Shown here one piece after another: positions 26,085 through 34,518 of a DNA stretch of 64,000 bases. The position numbers and the translations under genes are program-made. How positions within the stretch are numbered: the stretch's first letter is position 1; each line of letters opens with the position of its first letter. Source of the DNA: CF-162 sp040882565. GTDB lineage: Bacteria > Chloroflexota > Dehalococcoidia > SM23-28-2 > RBG-16-64-32. The notes beneath the pieces are model-generated. The model saw nothing but the letters and a program-made list of their open reading frames with translations. It had not been told where the DNA came from and ran no database searches. The stretch spans positions 186,001-250,000 of the forward strand of contig JBBEAZ010000024.1 of the NCBI GenBank assembly GCA_040882565.1. Reading direction: 5' to 3'.

Positions 26085-26803
26085 CGTTCCTGGGATCCGC
26101 CAACGCCTTCGCCTCCGAGGGCAAGTACTGGAGTTCTTTCATCGTCGACGGCAAGTACCAGTTCGACTGCCCGCCGACGCTGCTGCCGCAGCTCAAGAAG
26201 CTCGGGGTCGTCCTCGAGGACATCGAGGTCATCTTCATCACCCACCATCACGGCGACCATTTCGTCGGGCTGCCGTTCTTGATGCTCGAATACCTGTACA
26301 TGACGAAGCGCACGAACGACCTCTATATCGTCGGGCCGCCGCACTGCGAGGAGTGGCTCGAGGACTTTGCCGAGCGCGTCTACCCGCACATCCTGCGTGA
26401 GTCGGGCTACCGGCGGATCTATGTCGAGGCTGACCCGTCACGGGACCAGCAGGCCGGCAGCCTGACGTTCCGCGCGTTCCAGATGAACCACGTGCCGAAG
26501 GACCACAAGGGCGCCTACGGGTACCGGGTGCAGATCGGGGACCAGATCGTGTCTTACACGGGCGACACGATGTTCTGCGAGGAGGCCGTAGCGCTCGGCG
26601 ACGGCAGCGATGTCTACGTGGTCGACTGCACTTACGCGGACGGCTGCGGGCCGGAGCACATGGGCCTCGAAGATGTCACGGTGATCCGCGAGCGGATCTC
26701 GCCGAAGACGACGATGATCCTGACGCACCTGAGCGAGCGGCCGAACATCAACGGGCTCAAGAATACGCTGATCGCCGAAGACCTGAAGACGTTCACGTTC
26801 TGA
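26075..26803 (+). CDS. MBL-fold metallohydrolase (RNase Z-like subgroup)
   Basis: The 242-residue protein starts MELTFLGSANAF, has the metal motif THHHGDH (about 56-62), further ligands NHVPKDH (about 141-147), SYTGDT (about 162-167) and a final His in ILTHLSE (about 213-219). The ligand layout is that of the RNase Z/phosphodiesterase branch. The long exosite arm of true RNase Z is not evident, so tRNA processing is uncertain; the phosphodiester or ester substrate is unknown. GAGG lies four bases before the ATG. Confidence 0.88.
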   Translation: MELTFLGSANAFASEGKYWSSFIVDGKYQFDCPPTLLPQLKKLGVVLEDIEVIFITHHHGDHFVGLPFLMLEYLYMTKRTNDLYIVGPPHCEEWLEDFAERVYPHILRESGYRRIYVEADPSRDQQAGSLTFRAFQMNHVPKDHKGAYGYRVQIGDQIVSYTGDTMFCEEAVALGDGSDVYVVDCTYADGCGPEHMGLEDVTVIRERISPKTTMILTHLSERPNINGLKNTLIAEDLKTFTF

Positions 26804-26856
26804 CGCCCGGGGTGGTTCAGTCGTGTATCTTTGAATGCTGGAAGGAGGGTCCGCCG

Positions 26857-27015
26857 ATGGTAACAAATGCCAAGAAGTCTAGACCGAGCGTCTCTAAGAA
26901 GAGCGTTAGCAGCAGCAGTAACAACAGCGGCCGCTCCCGCGACAAGGTCGCGAAAGTGACGCGAGTCGCTATAAAGACCTATGAGAAGGCCATGAAGGAG
27001 CTCGCAAAGCACTAA
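26857..27015 (+). CDS. Small basic protein, putative antitoxin partner of Fic/Doc protein
   Basis: The 52-residue protein is Lys- and Ser-rich, with a low-complexity N-terminal half and a C-terminal helix VTRVAIKTYEKAMKELAKH. GGAGGG precedes ATG at 26857. Its stop TAA shares one base with the ATG of the Fic/Doc gene (TAATG), the tight layout expected of a toxin-antitoxin pair with the antitoxin first. No known antitoxin domain is recognisable. Confidence 0.6.
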   Translation: MVTNAKKSRPSVSKKSVSSSSNNSGRSRDKVAKVTRVAIKTYEKAMKELAKH

Positions 27016-27539
27016 TGTCGATCTGGTACCCAGATCGGACAGACGTTGAAATCGTAGCGAAAGAGCTGGCTGCAATTTGGTTTCCCAAAAGGGAATCTGA
27101 GCAGCCAGCTCTTTTCGGTCTACTCAAGGGACCGGATGGTGCAGCCGCCCTGGAATCTGCTCTGGGTATTGTCCAGCAGCCCTATTACAGGCAGCATCAC
27201 CACAAGGCCGGCGCTCTTCTCCGGTCTCTTATCAAGAATCATCCGTTCGTAGACGGTAACAAGCGCATCGGTGTCATCACGACCATCGACTTCCTGGTAA
27301 TGAACGGCCACATCTTGTACGCCACTGATGAGGAACTGGTCACTATTGCGCTCGAGATTGCTAGGAGCGAGCCGGATATTCCCTGGCGAGACGTGGCCAA
27401 GTGGATTGGAGAGCGGTGTTTCTGTATGCGCAGTCGCTCTAAGCGCGTGAGCGAGCGGAGACTTGAGCGTCCCCAAGAGGTTCAAGGCAGGTTGCAGCAA
27501 ATGCAACGCGCCTTCAGGGAAATCATGCCTGGAGCCTGA
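27015..27539 (+). CDS. Fic/Doc-family protein (death-on-curing-like toxin)
   Basis: The 174-residue protein carries the Fic core HPFVDGNKRIG (76-86), with the catalytic His, the acidic metal ligand, and the Asn-Lys-Arg nucleotide site, preceded by a GALLRSLIKN helix and followed by TTIDFLVMNG. The core is small, like Doc. Fic enzymes transfer AMP or another phosphate group to target proteins; Doc phosphorylates EF-Tu. No inhibitory S-x-x-x-E-G-N helix is seen in the protein or its small partner. The last 40 residues are basic and may be an extra tail. Confidence 0.82.
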   Translation: MSIWYPDRTDVEIVAKELAAIWFPKRESEQPALFGLLKGPDGAAALESALGIVQQPYYRQHHHKAGALLRSLIKNHPFVDGNKRIGVITTIDFLVMNGHILYATDEELVTIALEIARSEPDIPWRDVAKWIGERCFCMRSRSKRVSERRLERPQEVQGRLQQMQRAFREIMPGA

Positions 27540-27587
27540 GCCAATACCAATACCCGCGGCGGGCTGTCACGTGAAACGCGGAGCCTG

Positions 27588-27593
27588 TACTCT
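27588..27593 (+). promoter_or_regulatory. -10 box of gpsA (leaderless)
   Basis: TACTCT ends 6 nt before the ATG at 27600, with no Shine-Dalgarno sequence. Confidence 0.5.
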
Positions 27594-27599
27594 CTCAGC

Positions 27600-28589
27600 A
27601 TGAGTAAAACCGTAGCGATACTCGGCGCGGGGAACATGGGGACCGCGATCGCGCAGGTGGTGGCGTCGAACGGGCACCGGGTGCGGCTGTGGTCGATCGA
27701 GCATGACGTGCTGGAGGAGGTGCGGGACAAGCACCTGAACACTCGCTACCTGGACGACGTGCGTTTGCACGACAACGTCGAGGCCGTGTGGGAGCTGGAG
27801 GCGGCGGTGAAGGGCGCGTTCCTCGTCGTGGTCAGCGTGCCTTCGCAGGTGGTGCGGGCGGTGGCCAAGGACCTGGCCGGGGTCGTGGAGCCGGGGCAGC
27901 TGGTGCTGAACGTGGCGAAGGGGCTGGAGGCGGGGAGCCACCGGCGAATGAGCGAGGTGGTCGGCGCGGAGCTGGGGCCGGAGTGCGCGCGGTACGTCGG
28001 CAGCATGGGCGGGCCGGCGGTGGCGATCGAGATGGCGCGGGGGCAGCCGGTGGCAGTTATCATCGGGTTCCCGGGGCAGGACGAGGCGATTGCCTGCCAG
28101 GCGATCCTGCAGAACAAGCACCTGAAGGTGCAGGCGACGCAGGACCTGACCGGGCTCGAACTGTGCTCGATGCTGAAGAACGTGTACGCGATCGCGCTGG
28201 GGATCGCCGACGGGCTGCACCTGGGGACCAACGGCAAGGCGTTCCTGACGACGATCGCGCTGGACGAGATGGCGACAATCGCGATGGGCATGGGGAGCGA
28301 GCGGGAGACGATCTACGGGCTGGCCGGGCTGGGCGACCTGATCACAACGGGCTTCAGCGCCCACAGCCGCAACCGCACGCTCGGCGACAGGCTGGGCTCG
28401 GAGGGCGACTGGCAACAGTTCCTGCGCACAAACACGGTCGAAGGCGTGACTGCAGTGCGCTCGATGACGGAGCTGACGATCGGGCGGGGCGAGTTCCCGC
28501 TGCTGGCGATGCTGCACCGAGTGCTGTTCGAGGAGGAGCCGGCGCCGGCGGCGATGCGGGGGTTTCTGGAGGGGTTCAGCTACGCTTGA
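27600..28589 (+). CDS. gpsA: NAD(P)H-dependent glycerol-3-phosphate dehydrogenase
   Basis: The 329-residue enzyme has the Rossmann motif ILGAGNMGTAIAQVVASNG (about 7-25), VVSVPSQ and NVAKGLE in the nucleotide domain, the catalytic-domain Lys in MLKNVYAIALGIADGL (about 182-197) and GLGDLITT...HSRNRTLG near the substrate site. It makes sn-glycerol 3-phosphate for phospholipids. Length and motifs are standard. The ATG lies 6 nt after TACTCT, so it is likely leaderless. Confidence 0.95.
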   Translation: MSKTVAILGAGNMGTAIAQVVASNGHRVRLWSIEHDVLEEVRDKHLNTRYLDDVRLHDNVEAVWELEAAVKGAFLVVVSVPSQVVRAVAKDLAGVVEPGQLVLNVAKGLEAGSHRRMSEVVGAELGPECARYVGSMGGPAVAIEMARGQPVAVIIGFPGQDEAIACQAILQNKHLKVQATQDLTGLELCSMLKNVYAIALGIADGLHLGTNGKAFLTTIALDEMATIAMGMGSERETIYGLAGLGDLITTGFSAHSRNRTLGDRLGSEGDWQQFLRTNTVEGVTAVRSMTELTIGRGEFPLLAMLHRVLFEEEPAPAAMRGFLEGFSYA

Positions 28590-28647
28590 GGCGGCGGTGT
28601 AGCGAATGGGCGCGGCACGCGTCTTGTTTAGGGGCAACTACAGGACA

Positions 28648-29148
28648 ATGAACAACCAAACGTCGGTGGCGCAATTCAGAATGGTGGGAAACACCGTCTC
28701 CATCCCGGTCCTGCTTGCCTTAATTGCGTTGAGTCTGCCTCTGCTTGCCGTAGCGTTCCTCAACACAGGGACAATCGTCGGAGGCGTCCTGGGTGGGATT
28801 GGCGGGACATTCGTGGTCTTGGCGGTAGTGCTTTGGTGCATGCGGTCCAACAGCAGAGGTAATGTCTTGATCGCAGAAGAAGGACTCACGGTCGGCAGTT
28901 TGGGGCGACGAGACATGTATCCGTGGGATCATATTTCGGCGATTGAGCCGGTTGAGCGCTCGGTCATGTTCGGTTCGAACGACAAGCTGATAGCCAAGAT
29001 CCCGCTCCTACGAATAAGGCTACGCGGCCCATTCGGCGTTTCACCACTTGCAAGGACGGTTCTCATACGCGTGGAGGATCCAGAGGCGTTTCTTTCGGCG
29101 GCACATCGCTTCATGGGCGCTCGCCTCTCGAGTCGTAGCCGTCATTGA
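28648..29148 (+). CDS. Two-TM membrane protein of unknown function
   Basis: The 166-residue protein has two hydrophobic segments (about 13-33 and 38-61), a short basic turn, and a C-terminal cytosolic domain with a beta-rich pattern (LIAEEGLTVGSLGRRDMYPW, DHISAIEPV) resembling bacterial PH-like membrane-associated domains. No ribosome binding site is strong; ATG at 28648 is preferred because the frame upstream is short and charged. Function unknown. Confidence 0.65.
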   Translation: MNNQTSVAQFRMVGNTVSIPVLLALIALSLPLLAVAFLNTGTIVGGVLGGIGGTFVVLAVVLWCMRSNSRGNVLIAEEGLTVGSLGRRDMYPWDHISAIEPVERSVMFGSNDKLIAKIPLLRIRLRGPFGVSPLARTVLIRVEDPEAFLSAAHRFMGARLSSRSRH

Positions 29149-29179
29149 GCTACGGCCGCCGCCCTCGCGAGTAGCCGGC

Positions 29180-29263
29180 GGGCCAGCGTGGCGCGCACGA
29201 GACGCGAGTTTGCGGGGCGTGGCAGACTACGGATGGCACGCTCGTCATCGATCAAGGCGGTGG
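29180..29263. repeat. 84-bp direct repeat, copy 1
   Basis: This matches 29813-29896 with only about seven differences. Within it, GCGTG and CACGC flank GCAGACTACGGATGG and form a hairpin; in copy 2 the closing pair is A-T instead of G-C (ACGTG/CACGT), a compensatory change. The two copies flank a frameshifted gene. Confidence 0.75.
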
Positions 29264-29303
29264 CGGGTTTGTCGTGGATGGGGGTGGGGATAGAGGTGCG
29301 AGA

Positions 29304-29773
29304 ATGGCCGACATGAACCCAGCCACATGCGTTCGACTCGACTTCGAAGTCGATCCCGAGATGCTGGAAGAGAGCAGGGGGCTCCACCCGGCCGCGCGCG
29401 ACTACGGAGACCTAATGCAAATCCTGTTCGCAATGCCGATCACCCTACAAGTGGATGGCGTTGTGCTGCTAGAGCGTCTCCACCGGCCGATCGCGTACGT
29501 CGCGGCTGAAGGGGTTGAACAGCTGAAAGACTTCCGAGCTCCAAGCGCGTGTACATGTTATTCCCACTTGGCCGGGGCTTGTCATTCGAACTTCGCCGGG
29601 ACGACACTGTGAGCGTCAAAGCAATGTTTGACGGAGCGCAGGCACTGGCCAACGATGGCGAATTGCTAGCGGCCTGGCTCGCCTTCGAACGAAAGGTTAA
29701 GGACTTCCTGCTGTCGGAAGTACCAGACTATCGTACGCATCCCAAGGTTGGCCCCTGGATCAATTCGCGGTGA
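29304..29773 (+). pseudogene. Unknown gene broken by a single frameshift
   Basis: The first part (from ATG 29304) encodes MNPATCVRLDFEVDPEML...GVVLLERLHRPIAYVAAEGV, ending DFRA; the second part, in another frame, continues SKRVYMLFPLGRGLSFELRR to WINSR at 29773. Joining them around 29532-29545 gives one plausible protein of about 155 residues, so one base has been gained or lost there. The unjoined first frame runs on to a meaningless tail ending at 29612. The family is unknown. It lies between the two 84-bp repeats. Confidence 0.6.
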
Positions 29774-29812
29774 GATGCGCCGCCGCGGTCCGCGCCTCGG
29801 CAGGAGTGTGCC

Positions 29813-29896
29813 GGGCCAGCGTGGCGCGAGCGAGACGCAAGTTTGCGGGACGTGGCAGACTACGGATGGCACGTGCGTCATCGAGCAAGGCGGTGG
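29813..29896. repeat. 84-bp direct repeat, copy 2
   Basis: Second copy of the 29180 repeat. The surrounding 29774-30164 gap has no gene; it holds this repeat and G/C-rich text. Confidence 0.75.
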
Positions 29897-30164
29897 GGAA
29901 CGGCGAGCGTTGCGCTACGGCGGGGGCGGCATGATTTGAGGCAGGGCTGAAGCCGCTGCGGCTACGACGGGAGGGTGTTGAGGCGGGGCGCCGGGCGAGA
30001 GGCGTTTGTGGGTCGGCGGGCGCTGCACCGCGCCGGGCGTAGCACTCGCCCAATCGGGATTGTGGGGGGAGGCGGCACGTGCTGCGCCCCTACGACGACC
30101 GCGCCGCGATTGTAAACGCCCGTCCTCTAGACGCGCGCGGCGGCGCTCGGCCATAATCGCGGCG

Positions 30165-31292
30165 ATGAACCGCATTGTGCGACGGGTGCGCGGCCGCGCT
30201 GAGCTGGCGCGCTGGCTGGCCGCGGGGCGGCTTGCCGGGACGCTCGTGCGCGGCAAGAAGCAGGGCGTGAACCGCGCGATCGTCGCGGAGACGTGGAAGG
30301 CGGTGGCGGACGGGGCGCACAATTCGAACACGGACCTGACGTTCTGGAACGGCAAGTTCTACCTCTGCCACCAGACATCGCCGTACCACCTCGGATCGCA
30401 CCGCAGCCGGATGCTGTTGTGGCGCTCGGACGATGCGCACACATGGGAGAAGGTGAGGGAGTTCCGGCACCCGGACATCGAGTACCGGGACCCGACGTTC
30501 GGGCAGATCGGCGAGCGGCTGTTCCTGTACTTCCTGCCGAACCGCGGCCGCAACCCCGAGCCGTACTCGACCGACCTGACGTGGAGCACGGACGGCACGA
30601 CGTGGGAGGAGCCGCGCGAAGTCAACACGCCGGGCTGGCTGTACTGGCGGCCGAAGACGCTCGACAACAAGACGTGGTACGTGACCGCCTACTGGCACGA
30701 GCACGGGCGCTCGCAGCTGCTGAAGTCGGAGGACGGGATCACGTGGAAGCACGTGTCGTACATCTGGGAGGGCGAGCGCAACGACGAGACGGACTTCGAG
30801 TTCATGGCCGACGAGCGGATCATCTCGACCGCGCGGCTCGAAGCCGGAGGCACCTGGCGCGGGGACAAGGAAGCGTCGACGCTGATCTCGGTCGCCGAGC
30901 CGCCGTACACGACGTGGACGCACGCCAAGAGCACGGTGACGCGCTTCGACGGGCCGTGCCTGTTCGCGTACAACGGCCGCGTGTACGGCGTGGGGCGCTA
31001 CCAGGCGAGTTTCGCTCCACGGTACGCCGAGCAGGGCGGGCTGTTCGCGAAGAAGCGGACCTCGATCTTCCTGGTCGAGCCGGAGCGGCTAGTGCACCTG
31101 ACGGACCTGCCGAGCGCCGGCGATACTTCGTACGCCGGGGTCGTAATCCGTGGTGACGACCTGTACGTCTCGTACTACTCGAGCAACGTGAAGCGCGACC
31201 CGGTGTGGGTCAACGGGATATTCCAGCGATCCGACATCCTGATGGCGCGGGTGACGCTGCCGGCGCTCGAGAACCTCGCGAAGTCGGTATGA
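30165..31292 (+). CDS. Sialidase-like/BNR-repeat beta-propeller protein
   Basis: The 375-residue protein has several Asp-box-like motifs of the BNR fold: LLWRSDDAHTWEKV (about 84-97), LTWSTDGTTWEEP (about 141-153) and LLKSEDGITWKHV (about 185-197), along with RDPTFGQIGERLFLYF. It resembles exo-alpha-sialidase-like and other glycoside-binding propellers. No signal peptide is obvious; the N-terminus is strongly basic. Catalytic residues of sialidases cannot be assigned, so activity is uncertain. It overlaps the RraA-like gene by four bases. Confidence 0.7.
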   Translation: MNRIVRRVRGRAELARWLAAGRLAGTLVRGKKQGVNRAIVAETWKAVADGAHNSNTDLTFWNGKFYLCHQTSPYHLGSHRSRMLLWRSDDAHTWEKVREFRHPDIEYRDPTFGQIGERLFLYFLPNRGRNPEPYSTDLTWSTDGTTWEEPREVNTPGWLYWRPKTLDNKTWYVTAYWHEHGRSQLLKSEDGITWKHVSYIWEGERNDETDFEFMADERIISTARLEAGGTWRGDKEASTLISVAEPPYTTWTHAKSTVTRFDGPCLFAYNGRVYGVGRYQASFAPRYAEQGGLFAKKRTSIFLVEPERLVHLTDLPSAGDTSYAGVVIRGDDLYVSYYSSNVKRDPVWVNGIFQRSDILMARVTLPALENLAKSV

Positions 31293-32030
31293 GCGAGCCG
31301 CTCAATGCGGAGGAAATCGCCGCTTTGCGGGCCTTCAGCACGCCGACCGTGTGCAACGCGGTCGAGACGTTCAACGTGCGTCCATGGAGCGAGGGCTTCA
31401 TGGACGGCACGATCGGCTGCCGCTTCCCGGAGCTGGGGCCGATGGTTGGCTACGCGGTGACGGCGAAGATGCGCGCGGCGAGCAAGCCGCAGACGCAGGT
31501 GCCGTTCGGGGAGGTCTGGGACGAGTTCGAGAAGACGCAGCGGCCGTGGGTGGTGGTGGTCGAGGACCTGGACCGGCCAAAGCCGGTGGGGTCGTTCTGG
31601 GGCGAGGTCAACGCGAGCGTTTACAAGCGGCTCGGGGCGGTTGGTTGCGTGACGAACGGGGGCGTGCGCGACCTCGGCGACGTGCGCCCGCACGGGTTCC
31701 ACTTCTTCTCGTCGTGCCTGCTGGTCTCGCACGCGTACCTGCACGTTGTCGAGGCGGGGACGCCGGTCAGCGTCGGCGGGCTAACGGTGCGGCCCGGCGA
31801 CCTGCTGCACGGCGACGAAGCACGGCGTGACGTCCGTGCCGCACGAGATCGCGCGCGACTTGCCCGCGGCGTGCGGCAAGACCGAGGCGGCGGAGCGTGT
31901 GCTGATCGACTATGCGGAGTCAGCGGAGTCGACGGTGGAGGGGCTGCGGGGATGTATGGGAGGGTGGACTAGGGGGGACAAATGGCGATCGGCCGGTTTG
32001 CGTTTGTGGCGCCCGATCGGAGCGTCCTAG
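31289..32030 (+). pseudogene. RraA family gene with a one-base frameshift
   Basis: From ATG 31289 the frame encodes an RraA/4-hydroxy-4-methyl-2-oxoglutarate aldolase-like protein (ALRAFSTPTVCNAVETF, GYAVTAKM, GCVTNGGVRDLGDV, TVRPGDLLHGD). At 31817 there is one extra G: removing it joins LLHGD to KHGVTSVPHEIARDL, the normal family sequence, in the next frame ending at 32030. The unjoined frame stops at 31972 after nonsense. This may be a real pseudogene or a sequence error. The substrate is unclear; related proteins act as aldolases or decarboxylases or inhibit RNase E. Confidence 0.75.
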
Positions 32031-32102
32031 TTGTTCAGATCATCGCCAGCGTAGCGAGCGACCGACGGTCCGTCTCCGTTTCAGGTAGGATCGTGACTAC
32101 GC

Positions 32103-32300
32103 ATGAACTTCGTTGAGTCTCTGGGATTCGCACGCTTCGTTCTCCTCACGATGCTGGCGATGGTGTTCTTTGTGACCGTTGGGGCGTTGATCGACGGTAC
32201 GGACCTAAGGACGTCGCTAACTTGGGGGATCCCCGGGGGGATCCTTTCTGGATTTGCAGCGGCAGCTTATGGCTGGAGCACGCGGCCTCGTCAGAAATGA
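32103..32300 (+). CDS. Small two-TM membrane protein
   Basis: The 65-residue protein has two hydrophobic helices (about 9-30 and 38-57) separated by DGTDLRTSLTWG and ends in a basic RPRQK tail. TAGGAT lies 11 nt upstream of the ATG and could be the -10 box. It has no recognisable family. Confidence 0.5.
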   Translation: MNFVESLGFARFVLLTMLAMVFFVTVGALIDGTDLRTSLTWGIPGGILSGFAAAAYGWSTRPRQK

Positions 32301-32339
32301 GGCTGGTGCCGCTGCTTGGTCACGTCCCAATAACCGGCC

Positions 32340-32650
32340 AGGTCAGTCATCGACGGTAGACGCGGTTCCCTTTCGGCGGATCTCCGCCAGGTGCTTCTGA
32401 AAGGCGATTACGTCTTTGCGACACGATCAAGGCCGTGGCCGAGGTGAAGAGTGTTGACGAGGAGATGCGCGACGTGAACGCAGCGTCGGCCAGACGGCTG
32501 TCGCGAGTGCTACATAGTCCGCTGGTTCGTCAGGGATGCCCTGTTCGCGGGCAAAGTCTTCAACTGACTTGTGCTTCGTCCCACCTGCGGCGAGCTCTCG
32601 GGTCCCTCGGCGATCTTGCCGTCGTACCATGATTCGTCCAGTTTACCGGA
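32340..32650 (-). other. Gene-poor stretch with degenerate coding remnants
   Basis: On the minus strand, pieces such as KLDESWYDGKIAEG, HKSVEDFAREQGIPDE and FQKHLAEIRRKGTAS read like parts of one small protein but lie in different frames with stops between. I treat this as decayed small-gene DNA, not as a gene. Confidence 0.3.
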
Positions 32651-32652
32651 TT

Positions 32653-33111
32653 CTACGTGGCCGCTTCCGTCAGCGCCTCGGCGAGGGTATGCCACGCCAG
32701 CGTCGCGCACTTGATGCGGACGGGGAACTTGCGGACGCCGGACATCGCTTCGAGGTCGCCGAGGGACTCGGGGTCGATGTCCTCTTCGCCACGCATGAGC
32801 CCGGTGAAGTCGGCGATGAGCTTGCGGGCGTCATCGACGCGCTTGCCGGCGACGGCGTCGGTCATCATCGAGGCGGACGACTGGCTGATCGAGCAGCCGG
32901 AGCCGGTGTACGTGATGTCGGCGAGGGCGCCGTCCTTGACGAGGACGTCGATGGTGACCTCGTCGCCGCAGAGGGGGTTCAGGCCCTCGTGGCTCGCCGA
33001 GGGCGAGGGGAGGCGGCCCTTGTGGCGGGGGTGGCGGTAGTGGTCGATGATGATCTCGCGATAGAGGTCATCGAGTTCGGCTTCCTGGCGGCGGAATTCT
33101 TCCTGCGTCAT
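32653..33111 (-). CDS. sufU: SUF system Fe-S scaffold/sulfur transfer protein
   Basis: The 152-residue protein has the SufU pattern: DLYREIIIDHYRHPRHKG, NPLCGDEV (Cys 48), SGCSISQSSASMM (Cys 73), the SufU-specific insert GEEDIDPESLGDLEAMSGV and VRIKCATLAW (Cys 135). These Cys and Asp 50 bind Zn and take sulfur from SufS. ATG at 33111 is preferred since the frame upstream is repeat sequence. Last gene of the suf operon, about 180 bp after sufS; that gap contains a hairpin repeat. Confidence 0.93.
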   Translation of the reverse strand: MTQEEFRRQEAELDDLYREIIIDHYRHPRHKGRLPSPSASHEGLNPLCGDEVTIDVLVKDGALADITYTGSGCSISQSSASMMTDAVAGKRVDDARKLIADFTGLMRGEEDIDPESLGDLEAMSGVRKFPVRIKCATLAWHTLAEALTEAAT

Positions 33112-33214
33112 TGCATATCTATTGTCGCACGGCGGGCGGCGTCGTGGCCCCGCGTCCCGCTGGCGCGGGACTCCCCGCCCCGCCCCCGAAGAAGTAAAGG
33201 GGTTTTCGGGGGAC

Positions 33215-33257
33215 ACCCCCGAACCCCCGGCAGCGTCCGTCGCTGCACCTCAGCGTT
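33215..33257. repeat. Dispersed hairpin repeat, copy B
   Basis: CCCCCGGCAGCGTCCGTCGC followed by TGCACCTCAGCGTT matches the element at 12396. The stem GCAGCG/CGCTGC is kept and the loop differs. It lies between sufS and sufU. Confidence 0.55.
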
Positions 33258-33291
33258 GGGCCTCTGCGGGTGTGGGAGTAACCCCGGGCTG

Positions 33292-34518
33292 CTATTTGAA
33301 GAAGTCGCGGGCGGCTTTGAGGGCTTCGACGAGGACTTCGACTTCTTCGGGGGTGTTGTAGATGTAGAAGCTGGCACGGGCGGTGCCGCTGATGCCAAGG
33401 CAGCGCATGAGGGGCTGGGTGCAGTGGTGGCCCGCGCGGATGGCGACGCCGTGGCGGTCGAGGATAGTGCCGACGTCGTGGGGGTGGAGGTCGCCGAAGT
33501 TGAAGGAGACGACGCCGCCGCGCTGCTCGGGATCGGGCGGGCCGTAGAGGGTGATGTCGTCGAACGTGCGGAGGCGGTCGAGGGCGTGGGCGGTGATCTC
33601 GATCTCGTGGCGACGGACGTTGTCCATGCCGAGGGCTTCGAGGTAGTCGATGGCGACGCCGAAGGCGATGGCGTCGGCAATGTTGGGCGTGCCGGCCTCG
33701 AACTTCCAGGGCAGGTCGTTCCAGGTCGCCTCTTCAAAGGTCACCTTGCGGATCATCTCGCCGCCGCCCATGAACGGCTGCATCTCCTCGAGCAGCTCGT
33801 GTCTCCCGTAGAGCACACCGATGCCGGTCGGGCCGAGCATCTTGTGAGAGGAGAAGGCGTAGAAGTCGGCGTCGAGGGCTTGCACGTCGACGGGCAGGTG
33901 CGGGGTCGCCTGCGCGCCGTCGACGAGGGTCGTGACGCCGCGCTTGCGCGCCTCGGCGACGATCTCGCCCGCGGGGTTGATGGTGCCGAGCGAGTTCGAG
34001 ACGTGGGGCATCGCCAGCAGCTTCGTGCGCGGGGTGAACAGCGAGGAGAGCGGCCCGAGTTCGAGGGTGCCTTCGGGCGTGATCTCGATGTAGCGGATGC
34101 TGGCGCCCTTCTCCTTGGCGAGCTGGAGCCAGGGCACGAGGTTGGAGTGGTGCTCCATCTGGGTGAGGATGATCTCGTCGCCCTCGTCGATGTTGGCGCG
34201 GCCCCAGGCGTAGGCGACGAGGTTGATGGCTTCGGTCGTGTTGCGCGTGAAGATGATGCTCTCGGCGGTCGGGGCGTTGATGAAACGGCACACCTTCTCG
34301 CGCGCCTCTTCGTAGGCGGCGGTCGCCTCTTCGCCGAGGGCGTGGACGGCGCGGTGGATGTTGGAGTTGTAGCGCTCGTAGTAGTCGACCAGAGCCTCGA
34401 TCACCTGCCGCGGCTTCTGCGAAGTCGCCGCGTTGTCGAGGTAGACGAGCGGCTTGCCGTAGACCTTGCGCTCGAGGATGGGGAAGTCCTTGCGGATGCG
34501 TGCGACGTCAAGGGTCAT
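33292..34518 (-). CDS. sufS: Cysteine desulfurase, SufS type (group II)
   Basis: The 408-residue enzyme has VYLDNAATSQKP near the N-terminus, the PLP Lys in FSSHKMLGPTG (about 227) and the persulfide Cys in RAGHHCTQPLM (about 364), the short loop of group II desulfurases. It gives sulfur to SufU for Fe-S assembly. Its ATG overlaps the stop of a DinB-like gene (ATGA). Confidence 0.95.
   Translation of the reverse strand: MTLDVARIRKDFPILERKVYGKPLVYLDNAATSQKPRQVIEALVDYYERYNSNIHRAVHALGEEATAAYEEAREKVCRFINAPTAESIIFTRNTTEAINLVAYAWGRANIDEGDEIILTQMEHHSNLVPWLQLAKEKGASIRYIEITPEGTLELGPLSSLFTPRTKLLAMPHVSNSLGTINPAGEIVAEARKRGVTTLVDGAQATPHLPVDVQALDADFYAFSSHKMLGPTGIGVLYGRHELLEEMQPFMGGGEMIRKVTFEEATWNDLPWKFEAGTPNIADAIAFGVAIDYLEALGMDNVRRHEIEITAHALDRLRTFDDITLYGPPDPEQRGGVVSFNFGDLHPHDVGTILDRHGVAIRAGHHCTQPLMRCLGISGTARASFYIYNTPEEVEVLVEALKAARDFFK

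Noticed and set aside
29748..29939. 63-codon frame spanning the second 84-bp repeat
   Set aside because: The frame is made of repeat sequence; the matching frame in copy 1 runs into another context, so it is not clearly a gene.
32427..32710. Small minus-strand protein-like text (HKSVEDFAREQGIPDE)
   Set aside because: Pieces lie in different frames with stops; I could not assemble one gene.
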